From VRUE01 sp963697805 (GTDB lineage: Bacteria > Actinomycetota > Thermoleophilia > Solirubrobacterales > 70-9), in NCBI GenBank assembly GCA_963697805.1, contig CAVOPB010000001.1:248001-312000 (forward strand): DNA of 64,000 nucleotides, given 5' to 3'. Below the pieces are notes generated by a model, which was not told where the DNA came from, made no database searches, and saw only the letters and a program-made list of their open reading frames with translations. Within the stretch, counting starts at the first letter, position 1. Every line of letters begins with the position of its first letter. Positions 32,405 to 40,267 of the stretch are shown here, piece after piece. The translations under genes were made by a program, and so were the position numbers.

Positions 32405-33061
32405 TCAGCCTTCGGCGCGGAAGCTGATTCCGTTGAGCACGACTTCATCCCCAGCGCCGATGATCGCGCCGCCCCCCACAATGGACACACGCCCCACCTT
32501 TTGTTCGCCACAGGGTCCGCAACCAACGACCACGTCGAAGCGTTGCGCGTCCGGTCGGAAACCCGGTGGAAGCGTGAAGATCGGTCCGTAGCCGCTGTTG
32601 TTGTAGGCGACCCCCCTTAGATAAACGATTCCTTCGTGATCTTTGAAGAACGCCAATGTGGGTGCGTTGCTGTTTTCGCCTGGGTTTTGCCAACCAGCTT
32701 CTAGGGGAGGCTCGCCAGGTGCTCCGACTTCATGCCAGGCTTCCGGAGCGGCAATCGTGCTTGCCGTCTGAGCTGTCCGAGCCGTTTCGGAGTTCTGAGC
32801 GCTGGGAACGGTGCCGAGCGTCGAGGCATTGATCTGCGTCCCCGTCAGCGCCCCTTTCTTGACCTTGGCCGCCGTGATCGCTTCCTTTTTCACTTTCGCG
32901 GTCGTAACCGCGTTGTTCTTCAACTGCTTCGGCCCAACCGTGTTCTTGCCCACCTGGCTCGCCGCGTAGGCCGCACCGCCTCCAAGCAACAAGAACAAGC
33001 ACAGCGTCGAGACGACATTCGAGTAGGTCAGCTGGCCGCTCAGTCGTCTCACCATCGCCAC
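32405..33061 (-). CDS. Exported decapeptide-repeat family protein, member D
   Basis: 218 residues: MVRRLSGQLTYSNVV, a hydrophobic segment (STLCLFLLLGGGAAYAA), QVGKNTVGPKQLKNNAV, repeats TTAKVKKEAI/TAAKVKKGAL/TGTQINASTL, GTVPSAQNSETARTAQTA, AWHEVGAPGEPPLEAG, FFKDHEGIVYLRG, LPPGFRPD, GISFRAEG. One CGPC pair is present in the C-terminal module. A TTGTTC-17-TATGGT promoter lies at 33089-33117. Intact and probably expressed; function unknown. Confidence 0.75.
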   Translation of the reverse strand: MAMVRRLSGQLTYSNVVSTLCLFLLLGGGAAYAASQVGKNTVGPKQLKNNAVTTAKVKKEAITAAKVKKGALTGTQINASTLGTVPSAQNSETARTAQTASTIAAPEAWHEVGAPGEPPLEAGWQNPGENSNAPTLAFFKDHEGIVYLRGVAYNNSGYGPIFTLPPGFRPDAQRFDVVVGCGPCGEQKVGRVSIVGGGAIIGAGDEVVLNGISFRAEG

Positions 33062-33088
33062 CCTTCGGGTTGTTGTTCGCTCGAGCCG

Positions 33089-33117
33089 ACCATAGACTTT
33101 GTCAGGGGCAAGAACAA
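33089..33117 (-). promoter_or_regulatory. Promoter for member D
   Basis: Minus strand TTGTTC (33112-33117), 17-nt spacer, TATGGT (33089-33094). Confidence 0.5.
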
Positions 33118-33151
33118 GGTAGAGGCCATTGAGGGGAAAGCCGACGGCAGT

Positions 33152-33808
33152 TCAGGATTCCGCGCGGAAGGTGATCCCATCGAAGCGCACACTTGCTCCC
33201 GAATTCAACTCAAGGTTGATCTGCCCATCCTGGAAGGTCAGCACATCGGTACCGGCGATGGCAAGAGGCTGCGCTTCTGGGTTGCAGGTGCCACAGATGG
33301 CCGTGACCCCGAGTATCGATTCCTTTGCCGGCCGATAGCCCGGTGGGAGCTGGAAAACGGTTCCCCCACTACCGCTACCCAGCGCTTCACCTTTGAGGTG
33401 AACGATACCTTCGCGGTCCTTGTAGAAGGCCACATTCGAGTGAGCCTCGGGGACATTGTTATGCCATTCACTCTGAAAGTTCGGCTCTCCCGGTGCGCCT
33501 ACTTCATGCCAGGCTTCGGATGGGGCGACGGCGTTTGCCGTTTGTGCCGTCTGAGCGTTCTGAGCATTCGGGACGGTGCCAAGCGTCGAGAGGTCGATCT
33601 GATTGCCGGTCAATGTGCCAGCTTTGATCTGAGCGCCAGTCAGGGAGCCGTTTTTGACCTTGGCGGCAGTGACCGCCTCGTTCTTGATTTTCGCGGAGGT
33701 GACTGCGTTCTTCTTCAACTGCTTCGGCCCAACCGTGTTCTTGCCAAGGTGGCCAGCGGCGTACGCGCTTCCCCCCAGGGCGACGAATAGGGCGAGGTAG
33801 GCGACCAC
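33152..33808 (-). CDS. Exported decapeptide-repeat family protein, member E (N-terminus possibly frameshifted)
   Basis: 218 residues from a GTG: VVAYLALFVALGGSAYAA, HLGKNTVGPKQLKKNAV, repeats TSAKIKNEAV/TAAKVKNGSL/TGAQIKAGTL/TGNQIDLSTL, then EAWHEVGAPGEPNFQSE, FYKDREGIVHLKG, LPPGYRPA, GITFRAES. Two C-terminal cysteines form CGTC. Paralogues have a short basic segment before the hydrophobic helix. Here such a segment (MRKRMKLGRRA) exists upstream but in another frame, one base short of joining SHATVVAYL. So either the GTG at 33808 is used, or the gene carries a one-base deletion. Confidence 0.68.
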   Translation of the reverse strand: MVAYLALFVALGGSAYAAGHLGKNTVGPKQLKKNAVTSAKIKNEAVTAAKVKNGSLTGAQIKAGTLTGNQIDLSTLGTVPNAQNAQTAQTANAVAPSEAWHEVGAPGEPNFQSEWHNNVPEAHSNVAFYKDREGIVHLKGEALGSGSGGTVFQLPPGYRPAKESILGVTAICGTCNPEAQPLAIAGTDVLTFQDGQINLELNSGASVRFDGITFRAES

Positions 33809-33910
33809 GGTTGCGTGGCTCGTCGCCCAAGCTTCATTCGCTTTCGCATCTTGACCCCCATTGAGTTCGTGGCTTCGGCCGTGCCCCCCAGCGGGATATG
33901 GCCCACCCCG

Positions 33911-33939
33911 AAGCTAGCCTCGATTGGGCGTCAGGTCAA
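33911..33939 (-). promoter_or_regulatory. Promoter for member E
   Basis: Minus strand TTGACC (33934-33939), 17-nt spacer, TAGCTT (33911-33916); close duplicate of the orphan promoter at 31200. Confidence 0.55.
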
Positions 33940-34000
33940 TTCGAAGGCCCGTTAGCTGGGCTGAGGATATTCGGGGTAGGAGTCCCAGGGGCATTACCTG

Positions 34001-34198
34001 TCACGCCTCCTCGACGCCGACTACCTCGCATCCGGTTGGTAGGACCGCCATTGCCTGACCCCTTGCATCGGATTCGTCGTCTGACACAAAAAGCATGACG
34101 ATCCGCTCAGGTGATTCCGGCTGGTCGTCAACCAAGTCCCGAAGGGTGGGCCCTGGTGCGTCTTTCGCTGGAATCGTTGTGGGCGCTGGCTCAGTCAT
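34001..34198 (-). CDS. Small hypothetical protein (65 aa)
   Basis: MTEPAPTTIPAKDAPG..., 65 residues, acidic, ending CEVVGVEEA. Its ATG overlaps a TGA that would end the upstream frame 34242-34631 if that frame were read through its TAA, so the two were probably once a coupled pair. No family recognised. The ribosome site is weak. Confidence 0.4.
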   Translation of the reverse strand: MTEPAPTTIPAKDAPGPTLRDLVDDQPESPERIVMLFVSDDESDARGQAMAVLPTGCEVVGVEEA

Positions 34199-34241
34199 CC
34201 TCGGCTGGTGCCACGGCTTCTTCCTGCTGCGCCTTCGTGTC

Positions 34242-34451
34242 TTAGTACTCCTCGACCATGAGCTGGTGGCGATCCTCAGAGCCGGCCGGGGCCTTCTGAC
34301 GGGCCTCCAACTGCTCGCCGTACTCCTTGACCAAATCGGGTACGTCCCCCGTCGCGGAAGCCGCGTGGTAGTCGTCGGCTATCGCCTTGAACTCGGCTGA
34401 CGTGATCGGCCGACCTAGACGGTTTTGGAGCCTGTGGAACTGGGCTTCCAT
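34242..34451 (-). CDS. Hypothetical protein fragment
   Basis: From ATG 34451: MEAQFHRLQNRLGRPITS..., about 69 residues. The frame is open further upstream (through SESHYRLGRGRSLSEWVN) to a GTG at 34631, but that part runs into the lipoprotein-like gene and has no usable start, so the gene may have lost its 5' end. After its TAA the same frame continues for 16 codons to a TGA at the start of the next ORF, hinting at a premature stop. Helical, charged, unknown. Confidence 0.35.
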   Translation of the reverse strand: MEAQFHRLQNRLGRPITSAEFKAIADDYHAASATGDVPDLVKEYGEQLEARQKAPAGSEDRHQLMVEEY

Positions 34452-34548
34452 CGCATTGACCCATTCGCTCAGGGAGCGACCCCGGCCTAAACGGTAATGG
34501 GACTCGGAAGGCCGGTATTCGTCGTTAGCTCGCCATCTTCGGGGGGCC

Positions 34549-35079
34549 TTAGTGCCCCGCCTTCTTCCCGTTCGAGTGCAGCGGGAAGAAGGAGCCGCCG
34601 AAGGCCTTGATGCCGGTGCCGGTATCTTCACCGGGCTTTTTGTCTTCGATGAAGGTGTACAGCGGCCGACCGGCGTAGGTGACCTGGGTCGTGTCGTTGG
34701 AACGCTTCATCGTCCCCAGCATCGAGGACTCGACGCCATTCTTCGCTCTCGGCTTGCCCTTGGTGATGAGTGGCGGCCACGCTTGCGCGCAGGCGCCCGT
34801 GCACTTCGACACGCCGCTGCCTTTCACGTCCTTCGAGAAGTAGTAGAGCGTCATCCCTTTCGCGTTGACGAGCACCTTGCCGACACCCCCGGCGCTGCCG
34901 AGCGAGACCGTCGTCCCGGTGGCCGACGACGTGGCTTGCGTGCTGTCGACGGGCACCGAGATTCCTCCGGTACGGGCGCTGGCGCGGGTGATACCCGAAC
35001 TGTTGTCGCCCCAGCCGGCGGCGACGAGGGCGAAGGCAGCCAAGGCTAGGACGGCTGCGGTAAGGGGTGGGAAGCGCAT
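34549..35079 (-). CDS. Secreted-repeat (Lipoprotein_15/COG4315-type) protein lacking the lipobox cysteine
   Basis: 176 residues. AGGAG precedes ATG 35079. Signal segment LTAAVLALAAFALVAAG, then WGDNSSG where relatives have C-GDN, so the lipidated cysteine is replaced by Trp (TGG). The body has two copies of the family repeat: GKVLVNAKGMTLYYFSKD...CTGACAQAWPPL and QVTYAGRPLYTFIEDKKPG...GTGIKAFGGSFFPL. Extracellular; function unknown. It will probably be secreted or membrane-anchored rather than lipidated. Confidence 0.8.
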   Translation of the reverse strand: MRFPPLTAAVLALAAFALVAAGWGDNSSGITRASARTGGISVPVDSTQATSSATGTTVSLGSAGGVGKVLVNAKGMTLYYFSKDVKGSGVSKCTGACAQAWPPLITKGKPRAKNGVESSMLGTMKRSNDTTQVTYAGRPLYTFIEDKKPGEDTGTGIKAFGGSFFPLHSNGKKAGH

Positions 35080-35106
35080 AGGAAGCTCCTGTTCTGACGG
35101 CGACAC

Positions 35107-35479
35107 CGCCGGTTGCGGCTACCTCTGGGCTAGGTTACGCGCAATCCTCACTTGCTGGAGCCCAGTGGCTCATACCCCCGCGCCCGAGCCCCCGAGAACC
35201 CGAGGCCGCAGGCGGGGTAGACCTCAAGGCCGCCGCCATCGACGAGCGCGATTGCTGGACCACTGCCCGAAGGGAAACTTCAGGTGCTGCAGCAGGCCCG
35301 GGAATAAGAGATATGGCTGCGCCTGATCGGAGGAGCCGCGATAGTCCGGAAGTTCCCTGCCCGCTATCCCCTATCCCCGTCAACTGTGGGGGTGTTCGGT
35401 TTCAAACCCTTCATCGCCTTTCCCCGCAGCAGTTGAGGACGTGAGGGCCTAGAGGCATTCTCACCCGTGCGGGCAAGCC
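35107..35479. other. Gene-free stretch before the first right-hand tRNA junction
   Basis: No supported gene. High-GC sequence with no ribosome site before any open frame; nothing recognisable until the repeat arm begins at 35480. Confidence 0.5.
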
Positions 35480-35656
35480 ATTGGGCAGGGAACCGATCTC
35501 CCTGCCCAAATCCCGTCTGATCACGTCGTATCCGATTAGACGCTTTAGAAGTCGGTCTCTCGACAAACCGCTCTAGAAAGCCGTAGAGCGCACTAACCGG
35601 CGTCTCCCCGCAAACGCATGGCAAGCAGACGCTCTAGCCAGCTGAGCTACAGCCGC
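35480..35656 (-). repeat. Attachment-like repeat 1: hairpin arm + core + tRNA-Gly 5' half
   Basis: A ~177-bp unit also present at 37021 and 39743. It starts with a hairpin (TTGGGCAGGGA / TCCCTGCCCAA, 35481-35509) and continues with a conserved ~105-bp arm holding TCCCGTC and GTATCCGATT. It ends with core GCATGGCAAGC (35616-35626) and the 5' half of tRNA-Gly to 35656. The flank 35657 to about 35780, including the tRNA -10 box, also matches the intact tRNA upstream region. Read as a right-hand integration junction. Confidence 0.82.
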
Positions 35657-35780
35657 GCGGAGGGGGATTCTAGCTTTGCCGCGCGGTTTCCTGCGTCGGG
35701 CTCCCGAAGCCTCGCCGGCCGTCCCGGGTCGCTTGCGCGGTTTCTCTGCCCAATCCTGCCCATCGGAGGGCCAGATTGAA
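35657..35780 (-). repeat. Duplicated tRNA-Gly promoter flank
   Basis: The first ~48 bp are nearly identical to 27875-27922 (containing TAGAAT on the minus strand), and weaker similarity runs to about 35780 (compare 27998). A complete tRNA promoter therefore drives only a tRNA 5' half here. A shorter copy of this flank is at 37195-37241; none follows 39918. Confidence 0.7.
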
Positions 35781-35977
35781 GGCCGCAGGTGCGCCTCCCG
35801 TCAGGCGCTCGCGCCACTTCGGATTGGCCCGGCGAGCTATTTCAGCGCCGCCAGCGGCGTGCCGCTGTCACCCCGGCTGATACCCCTATTCCCAAATCCG
35901 GTTGAAACCGATCGTTCGGGTGGCGCACGTTGGCACGATGTGGCACAGTGGCAGCGAGAACTAGCAGGCGGCGGCAG

Positions 35978-36926
35978 ATGAAGATACTGATCGTTGGGAC
36001 CGGCCTGATCGGGACTGTCTATGGTTCCCAGCTCGGAGCCGCCGGGGACGATGTATCGGTGCTGGCGCACGGCGCGCGGACCGATGAAATAGCCCATGAG
36101 GGTCTGCGCGCACGCGACGTGTTGGCCGACGCGGTCGTGGTCTCGCCGGTGGCGGTTGTCGACCAAGCCGACGAGGACATTTTCGATCTCGTTCTCGTCG
36201 CCCTGCGCCGGGAGACTCTCCAGTCTGCGACCGCTCAGCTCGCCAAGCTTTCGGCTTGCCCGCTCGTGCTGTTTTTCGGCAACATCCCTGGTGGCCGTGC
36301 CGGGCTCCCAGCCGATGTTCCCGGCCCAGTTGCCCTGGGATTCCCGGGGGTTGGTGGCGTCGTCAAAGCCGGTCTTGCGGAATACGTGCGCATCACTCAA
36401 CAACCAACGACGCTCGACCAAAACCCCGACCCGCGCCTGGGCCAGCTTCAGCGAGGGCTCGGCGCTCGCGGGTTCCCGGTGCGGCGCGTTCCCGACCTGT
36501 CGGGCTGGCTGGCCTACCACGCTGTCTTCATCGCCTGTGTTTCCGCTGCCTTGTACCGCTGCCAGACCGACCCACGGCGCTTGGCCCACGACCGCAGAGA
36601 ACTCCGGCTCGATGTGCAGGGCGATCACCGAGGGATTCCAGGTACTGCGGACGCAGGGCATTGTTGGACTCCCGCTCAACCTGGCGCTTCTGCATGCACG
36701 CCCGATGCAGTCTGTGGCTGTTCGTTACTGGGCGCATTACATGCGCTCACCGATGGGCGAGTTCGCGTTTGCCGCGCATTGCCGACACGCCGAGCCCGAG
36801 ATGCGAGCGTTGGCCCACGACGTTCTCGCCCGTCTTCCCGATGACGGACAAGGCGCACTTCGTCAGCTGCTCGCGGCGGCCTCTCAACCGAACCAAAGCC
36901 CTCCAAGCGCAAGCTCCGCAGGCTGA
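35978..36926 (+). pseudogene. Ketopantoate reductase-like (PanE/ApbA) gene with a frameshift
   Basis: ATG 35978 encodes MKILIVGTGLIGTVYGSQLG, the NADP Rossmann motif of ketopantoate reductase-like enzymes, and the frame is sound through FIACVSAALYRCQTD. Near 36612 (CTCGATGTGCAG) one extra base shifts the frame. The true C-terminal domain then continues in the next frame as MCRAITEGFQVLRTQG...YWAHYMRSPMGEF to TGA 36926. The gene is alone between two tRNA-Gly 5'-half junctions and is probably inactive. A sequencing error is the alternative. Confidence 0.75.
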
Positions 36927-37020
36927 CGCTCCGTTTACACCGGTTCGGTAGCAATCATCGCTACAGCTGCCCTCTCACTTTTCAGCCCTTTTCTGCTGGC
37001 AGCTCTGGCCGGTTCGCGTG

Positions 37021-37194
37021 TTGGGCAGGGAACGGCTCTCCCTGCCTCAATCCCGTCTAATCGGGTCGTATCCGATTGAACGCCGTTGAGCCGCCCTCTC
37101 GCCAAACCGCTCTAGCAAGCCGAAGGGCTGCGTTAACCGTCCTCCCCGCGAACGCATGGCAAGCAGACGCTCTAGCCAGCTGAGCTACAGCCGC
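37021..37194 (-). repeat. Attachment-like repeat 2: hairpin arm + core + tRNA-Gly 5' half
   Basis: Second copy of the unit: hairpin TTGGGCAGGGA/TCCCTGCC, arm with small indels relative to the others, core 37154-37164 and tRNA-Gly 5' half to 37194. The tRNA upstream flank matches for about 47 bp (37195-37241) and then diverges. The indels are not multiples of three, so the arm is non-coding. Confidence 0.82.
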
Positions 37195-37412
37195 ACGGAG
37201 GGGGATTCTAGCTTTGCCGCGCGGTTTCCTGCGTCGGGCTCCGCAAGGAATGGCAGGAAGACCCAAATAAGCTCCCGGCGGAGACCAAGATCGAGGGAGA
37301 ACCCTGATCGCAGCAAAGATGCTGACTTTGGTGCGTTCCTTGGTCCTCGCGGCCGAGGGGTGCGGGTTCATCAGCCTCGCCGAGGACTTCGCCTCGGCGA
37401 CTCGTGACCGGC

Positions 37413-38177
37413 TCACGGCGCCAGGCAGGCGACTTCCACCATCACAGTCGCGTCGGTTCCCGTATCGTTGCCGGCCGTGACGTGGATCCCCGATGGCTGG
37501 CCAGTCGTGGCGTCGTACAGCCAGTAGAACTCGCTCAGCCACAGCTCCTGGTCGTCGGTTCCACCGACCCCTACCCAATCGACGCCGGCGCCGAGCGCCA
37601 TCTCGTCGTTGAAGCAGAGGACCTCTTTGAAATTGGTTTCGTAGTTGCCGTTCTCGGCGGTCCCCCCGCCTGGGACGACCACGGTGCCGCTGCGTTTCGT
37701 GATCGTGCCGAAGCTGGAGGCGGTCACTGAATCGTCTGCGATGCTCTGGGCGGTGGTTGCGGCGAGCGCGCTCGGCACCTGGCCGAGGCTGCCCTCGACG
37801 ATGTCGCTGCCGCTCAGCGTGTCGTTCGTGACCTGGGCCGTGCCGATCGCGTTCTGGGCGATCGTCGGATTCGGATAGGTGCCGGCGAGGCCGCCACCCG
37901 CTGGCGCGCCATTGAACTGCGCATCGCCACCGGCAGGGCCCTGTGGCCCTCTGGGGCCGGGGGCCTTGCTCGCCTCCTGCACAAGCCTCAAAGCTTCCTT
38001 CGAGCGCTTATCGGCCTTCTTTGCGATCTTGAGCGCCTTTGCCGCCGAGTTGACAGCGGAAGTGGCCCCCTCCAACGCCTGGGCTGGTGCACCGACGGCC
38101 ACCAACAGCGCGACCGAACCGATCGCAATCCCGTAGCGCTGTGAGCGCAGCTCGGCCCATAGACGAGTCAGCCTCAT
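37413..38177 (-). CDS. Exported protein with collagen-like and tail-fibre-like segments
   Basis: 254 residues. Hydrophobic N-terminal segment (YGIAIGSVALLVAVGAPAQA), helical stretch (AAKALKIAKKADKRSKEALRL), a short collagen-like part (APGPRGPQGPAGG), then GGGLAGTYPNPTIAQNAIG, a motif common in phage tail and surface fibres, and a globular beta C-terminus with two cysteines. GGAGGAG precedes the start. It lies in the segment between repeats 2 and 3. Probably a surface or secreted fibre; function unknown. Confidence 0.75.
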   Translation of the reverse strand: MRLTRLWAELRSQRYGIAIGSVALLVAVGAPAQALEGATSAVNSAAKALKIAKKADKRSKEALRLVQEASKAPGPRGPQGPAGGDAQFNGAPAGGGLAGTYPNPTIAQNAIGTAQVTNDTLSGSDIVEGSLGQVPSALAATTAQSIADDSVTASSFGTITKRSGTVVVPGGGTAENGNYETNFKEVLCFNDEMALGAGVDWVGVGGTDDQELWLSEFYWLYDATTGQPSGIHVTAGNDTGTDATVMVEVACLAP

Positions 38178-38403
38178 GTGCCCTCACTCCTCCGGCGCCA
38201 GTTGCAGGTCCTGGCCAAACCGACGAGCGCCGTTCGCGCCGACCGGCGGCTCCACCATACATTCGGACGACTCCCCACGCGAGGGCATGCGCCCTGGGGC
38301 ATTCCGTCTATCGAGTCGACATCGTGATGCAAACGGCCATTTCGGCACACGAATCCAATCGATCACTTCGAACCGGTTGAAGTTCGCTTCTCCCAATCCT
38401 GCA

Positions 38404-39699
38404 TCACGGTGAGCCGGCGGCCCTCTTCTTCGGCAGCTTGATCGTGAACGCCTGGACCTTGATCTTGGCCGTGCCGCCGCTGGGGGTGAATGTAAAGCGC
38501 ACCTTGATCTTGAGCTTCCCCTTCTTCTTCAGGCTCTTCTTCGCGGATGCAGTCAGCTTCAACCTCAGCGAGTTCGACCCCTTGCTCACCGACTGAGTCA
38601 GCTTCTTGATCAGCTTGGGCTGCTTCTTGCTTGCGCTCGCGTCGCTGGTCGGAGCCTGACCCGGGAGAGCCTGTTCGACAACTACGTTTCCGGCGCTGTC
38701 GAATGTGATCTTGACCAAGATCACCGCACAGACGCCGGCGCAGGAGACGCGGGGGACGATCGTGAAGTCATTGCTGGGCGGCGGCGATACGTTCGCCTCG
38801 CCACCGGGCGGAGGAAGTTCTTCGCCACCCGGTCCAAGCGAATCGATCGCCACGCCGCAGGGACCGTTCCCCGCTTCGATGATGAAGTTCAGGTCGGCGC
38901 CGCTCCCGTCGATGTTTGCCCGACCGATCGTGCCCGGGTTGACGGAGTTGGCCCAGTAGATGTGGCGGGGGCCCACGGCGAGACTGCAAGGCTTCCCGGT
39001 GCCGGTGATGAAGTTCTGGTCGGGGCTGGTGCCGTTGAGGTTGGCTCGGCCAATGGTCCCAGTTTCGGAATTCGCCCAGTAGATGTGCGAGCCGTCGACG
39101 GCGACTCCGGCCGCGCCCGACGCGCCTGTGATGAAGGTCTGGTTGGCGTTGTTGCCTTCGAGGTCGGCCCGGCCGATCGTGGTGCCTGTCCCGCTTTCCC
39201 AATTGGCCCAGTAGACGTGGGAGCCGTCGACGGCGACTCCCAATGGCCTACCCGCCGTGGTGATGAAGTTCTGGGTGGCACCCAGTCCGTTGAGGTCGGA
39301 ACGGCCGATCGTCGTGCTGCCAACGCCGGTGTTGTCCCAATAGAGATGCGCACTGTCGACGGCGATGCCGCAGGAGTACGTGGCGGGGACAAATGTCTGG
39401 TTCACCCCGCCGCCATCAATGTCGGCCCGCCCATTGAACAGAGCACCGCTGTTTGTCCAGTAGAGGAATCCGCTCCCCGCCGCCTCCCCGCAGACCGCGT
39501 TGCCTCCCGTGACGAAGCTGCGGTCGACGCCGGTTCCATCCTGGTTCGCCCGGCCGACGGCAGTGTCCTGATCGAAGTAGACGTACGCGTCGGTACGGGG
39601 ACAGAAGGCGGCAAACAGCGCACCTGCCATGGCGATGATGAGGCAGGCTTGACGATTGCCTCCAATCGGAGCTCCAGCCCCTGTCCCGAGACCCCTCAC
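38404..39699 (-). CDS. Secreted YWTD-type six-bladed beta-propeller protein
   Basis: About 431 residues from GTG 39699. Signal segment (CLIIAMAGALFAAFC) is followed by six repeats of the LDL-receptor YWTD kind, each with a Y-W/F core and GRAN/GRAD-(L/I)-x-G (YVYFDQDTAVGRANQDG; LYWTNSG...GRADIDG; HVYWANWES...GRADLEG; HIYWANSETGTIGRANLNG). The C-terminus has a beta domain ending in a Lys-rich part (KKSLKKKGKLKIKVRF) common in secreted proteins of this window. The frame is open to 39828, but that part is the attachment repeat. Role unknown; perhaps ligand or surface binding. Confidence 0.8.
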   Translation of the reverse strand: MRGLGTGAGAPIGGNRQACLIIAMAGALFAAFCPRTDAYVYFDQDTAVGRANQDGTGVDRSFVTGGNAVCGEAAGSGFLYWTNSGALFNGRADIDGGGVNQTFVPATYSCGIAVDSAHLYWDNTGVGSTTIGRSDLNGLGATQNFITTAGRPLGVAVDGSHVYWANWESGTGTTIGRADLEGNNANQTFITGASGAAGVAVDGSHIYWANSETGTIGRANLNGTSPDQNFITGTGKPCSLAVGPRHIYWANSVNPGTIGRANIDGSGADLNFIIEAGNGPCGVAIDSLGPGGEELPPPGGEANVSPPPSNDFTIVPRVSCAGVCAVILVKITFDSAGNVVVEQALPGQAPTSDASASKKQPKLIKKLTQSVSKGSNSLRLKLTASAKKSLKKKGKLKIKVRFTFTPSGGTAKIKVQAFTIKLPKKRAAGSP

Positions 39700-39742
39700 C
39701 GTTTGAGAGCTTGACACCGGCCACCCGCGCGTCAACCCCACT

Positions 39743-39918
39743 ATTGGGCAGGGGACCGATCTCCCTGCCCAAATCCCGTCGAATCCCGTCGTATCCGATT
39801 GACTCCATCGAAGTCGACTTCTCGACAAATCGCTCTAGAAAGCCAGAGGAAGCACGGATCGGCGCTTCCCTGTAAACGCATGGCAAGTAGACGCTCTAGC
39901 CAGCTGAGCTACAGCCGC
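39743..39918 (-). repeat. Attachment-like repeat 3: hairpin arm + core + tRNA-Gly 5' half
   Basis: Third copy: hairpin from 39744, conserved arm (including TTTCTAGAG on the minus strand), core 39878-39888 with the last base changed (GCATGGCAAGT), and tRNA-Gly 5' half to 39918. Unlike copies 1 and 2, the tRNA upstream flank is absent; similarity ends at the tRNA. This is the outermost right boundary. Confidence 0.8.
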
Positions 39919-40010
39919 GTATGTGGAGCTATCGGCCTTCTGGGGCCGAATGCTCGTTTCCGATGAGACTTCCCATATCGGAGACCAGGAGACTCAGAAC
40001 TGGATTTGTG

Positions 40011-40185
40011 TCAAAACTGTGCCCAAACGAGTGCCGCATCGAATTGCTCACGATACTGGCCCGTCAGCATCTCGCGCCTTTTCGCTGCCCGCTGGTAGAC
40101 GCGGAGCCCAAAGCGGCCTCCCCGTGCCCCATCTGTTCCGCGATGTAGATCAGCCTTGCTGACCGGGTCGATGCCAAGGTCCGCG
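40011..40185 (-). pseudogene. Decayed tyrosine recombinase (integrase) C-terminus
   Basis: On the minus strand one frame gives LIYIAEQMGHGEAAL and, after a frameshift near 40113, another gives LRVYQRAAKRREMLTGQYREQ...WAQF with a stop at 40011. Together these match the end of phage-type integrases (EQMGH-x8-9-LRVYxR), including the GH and the nucleophilic Tyr of the active site. No upstream part is recognisable. It sits 92 bp outside the last tRNA-Gly junction, where an integrase would be expected. Confidence 0.6.
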
Positions 40186-40267
40186 AACTTCTTACCGGCT
40201 CACCTATTGCGTGTCGCGGGCGACCGCTGATGGACACCGGTTCGGCCGGGCAGGAGGCTCACCGACC

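Noticed and set aside
35364..35624. Possible conserved peptide (GFLERFVE) encoded antisense in the attachment arms
   Set aside because: The three arms differ by indels that are not multiples of three, so a conserved protein is unlikely.
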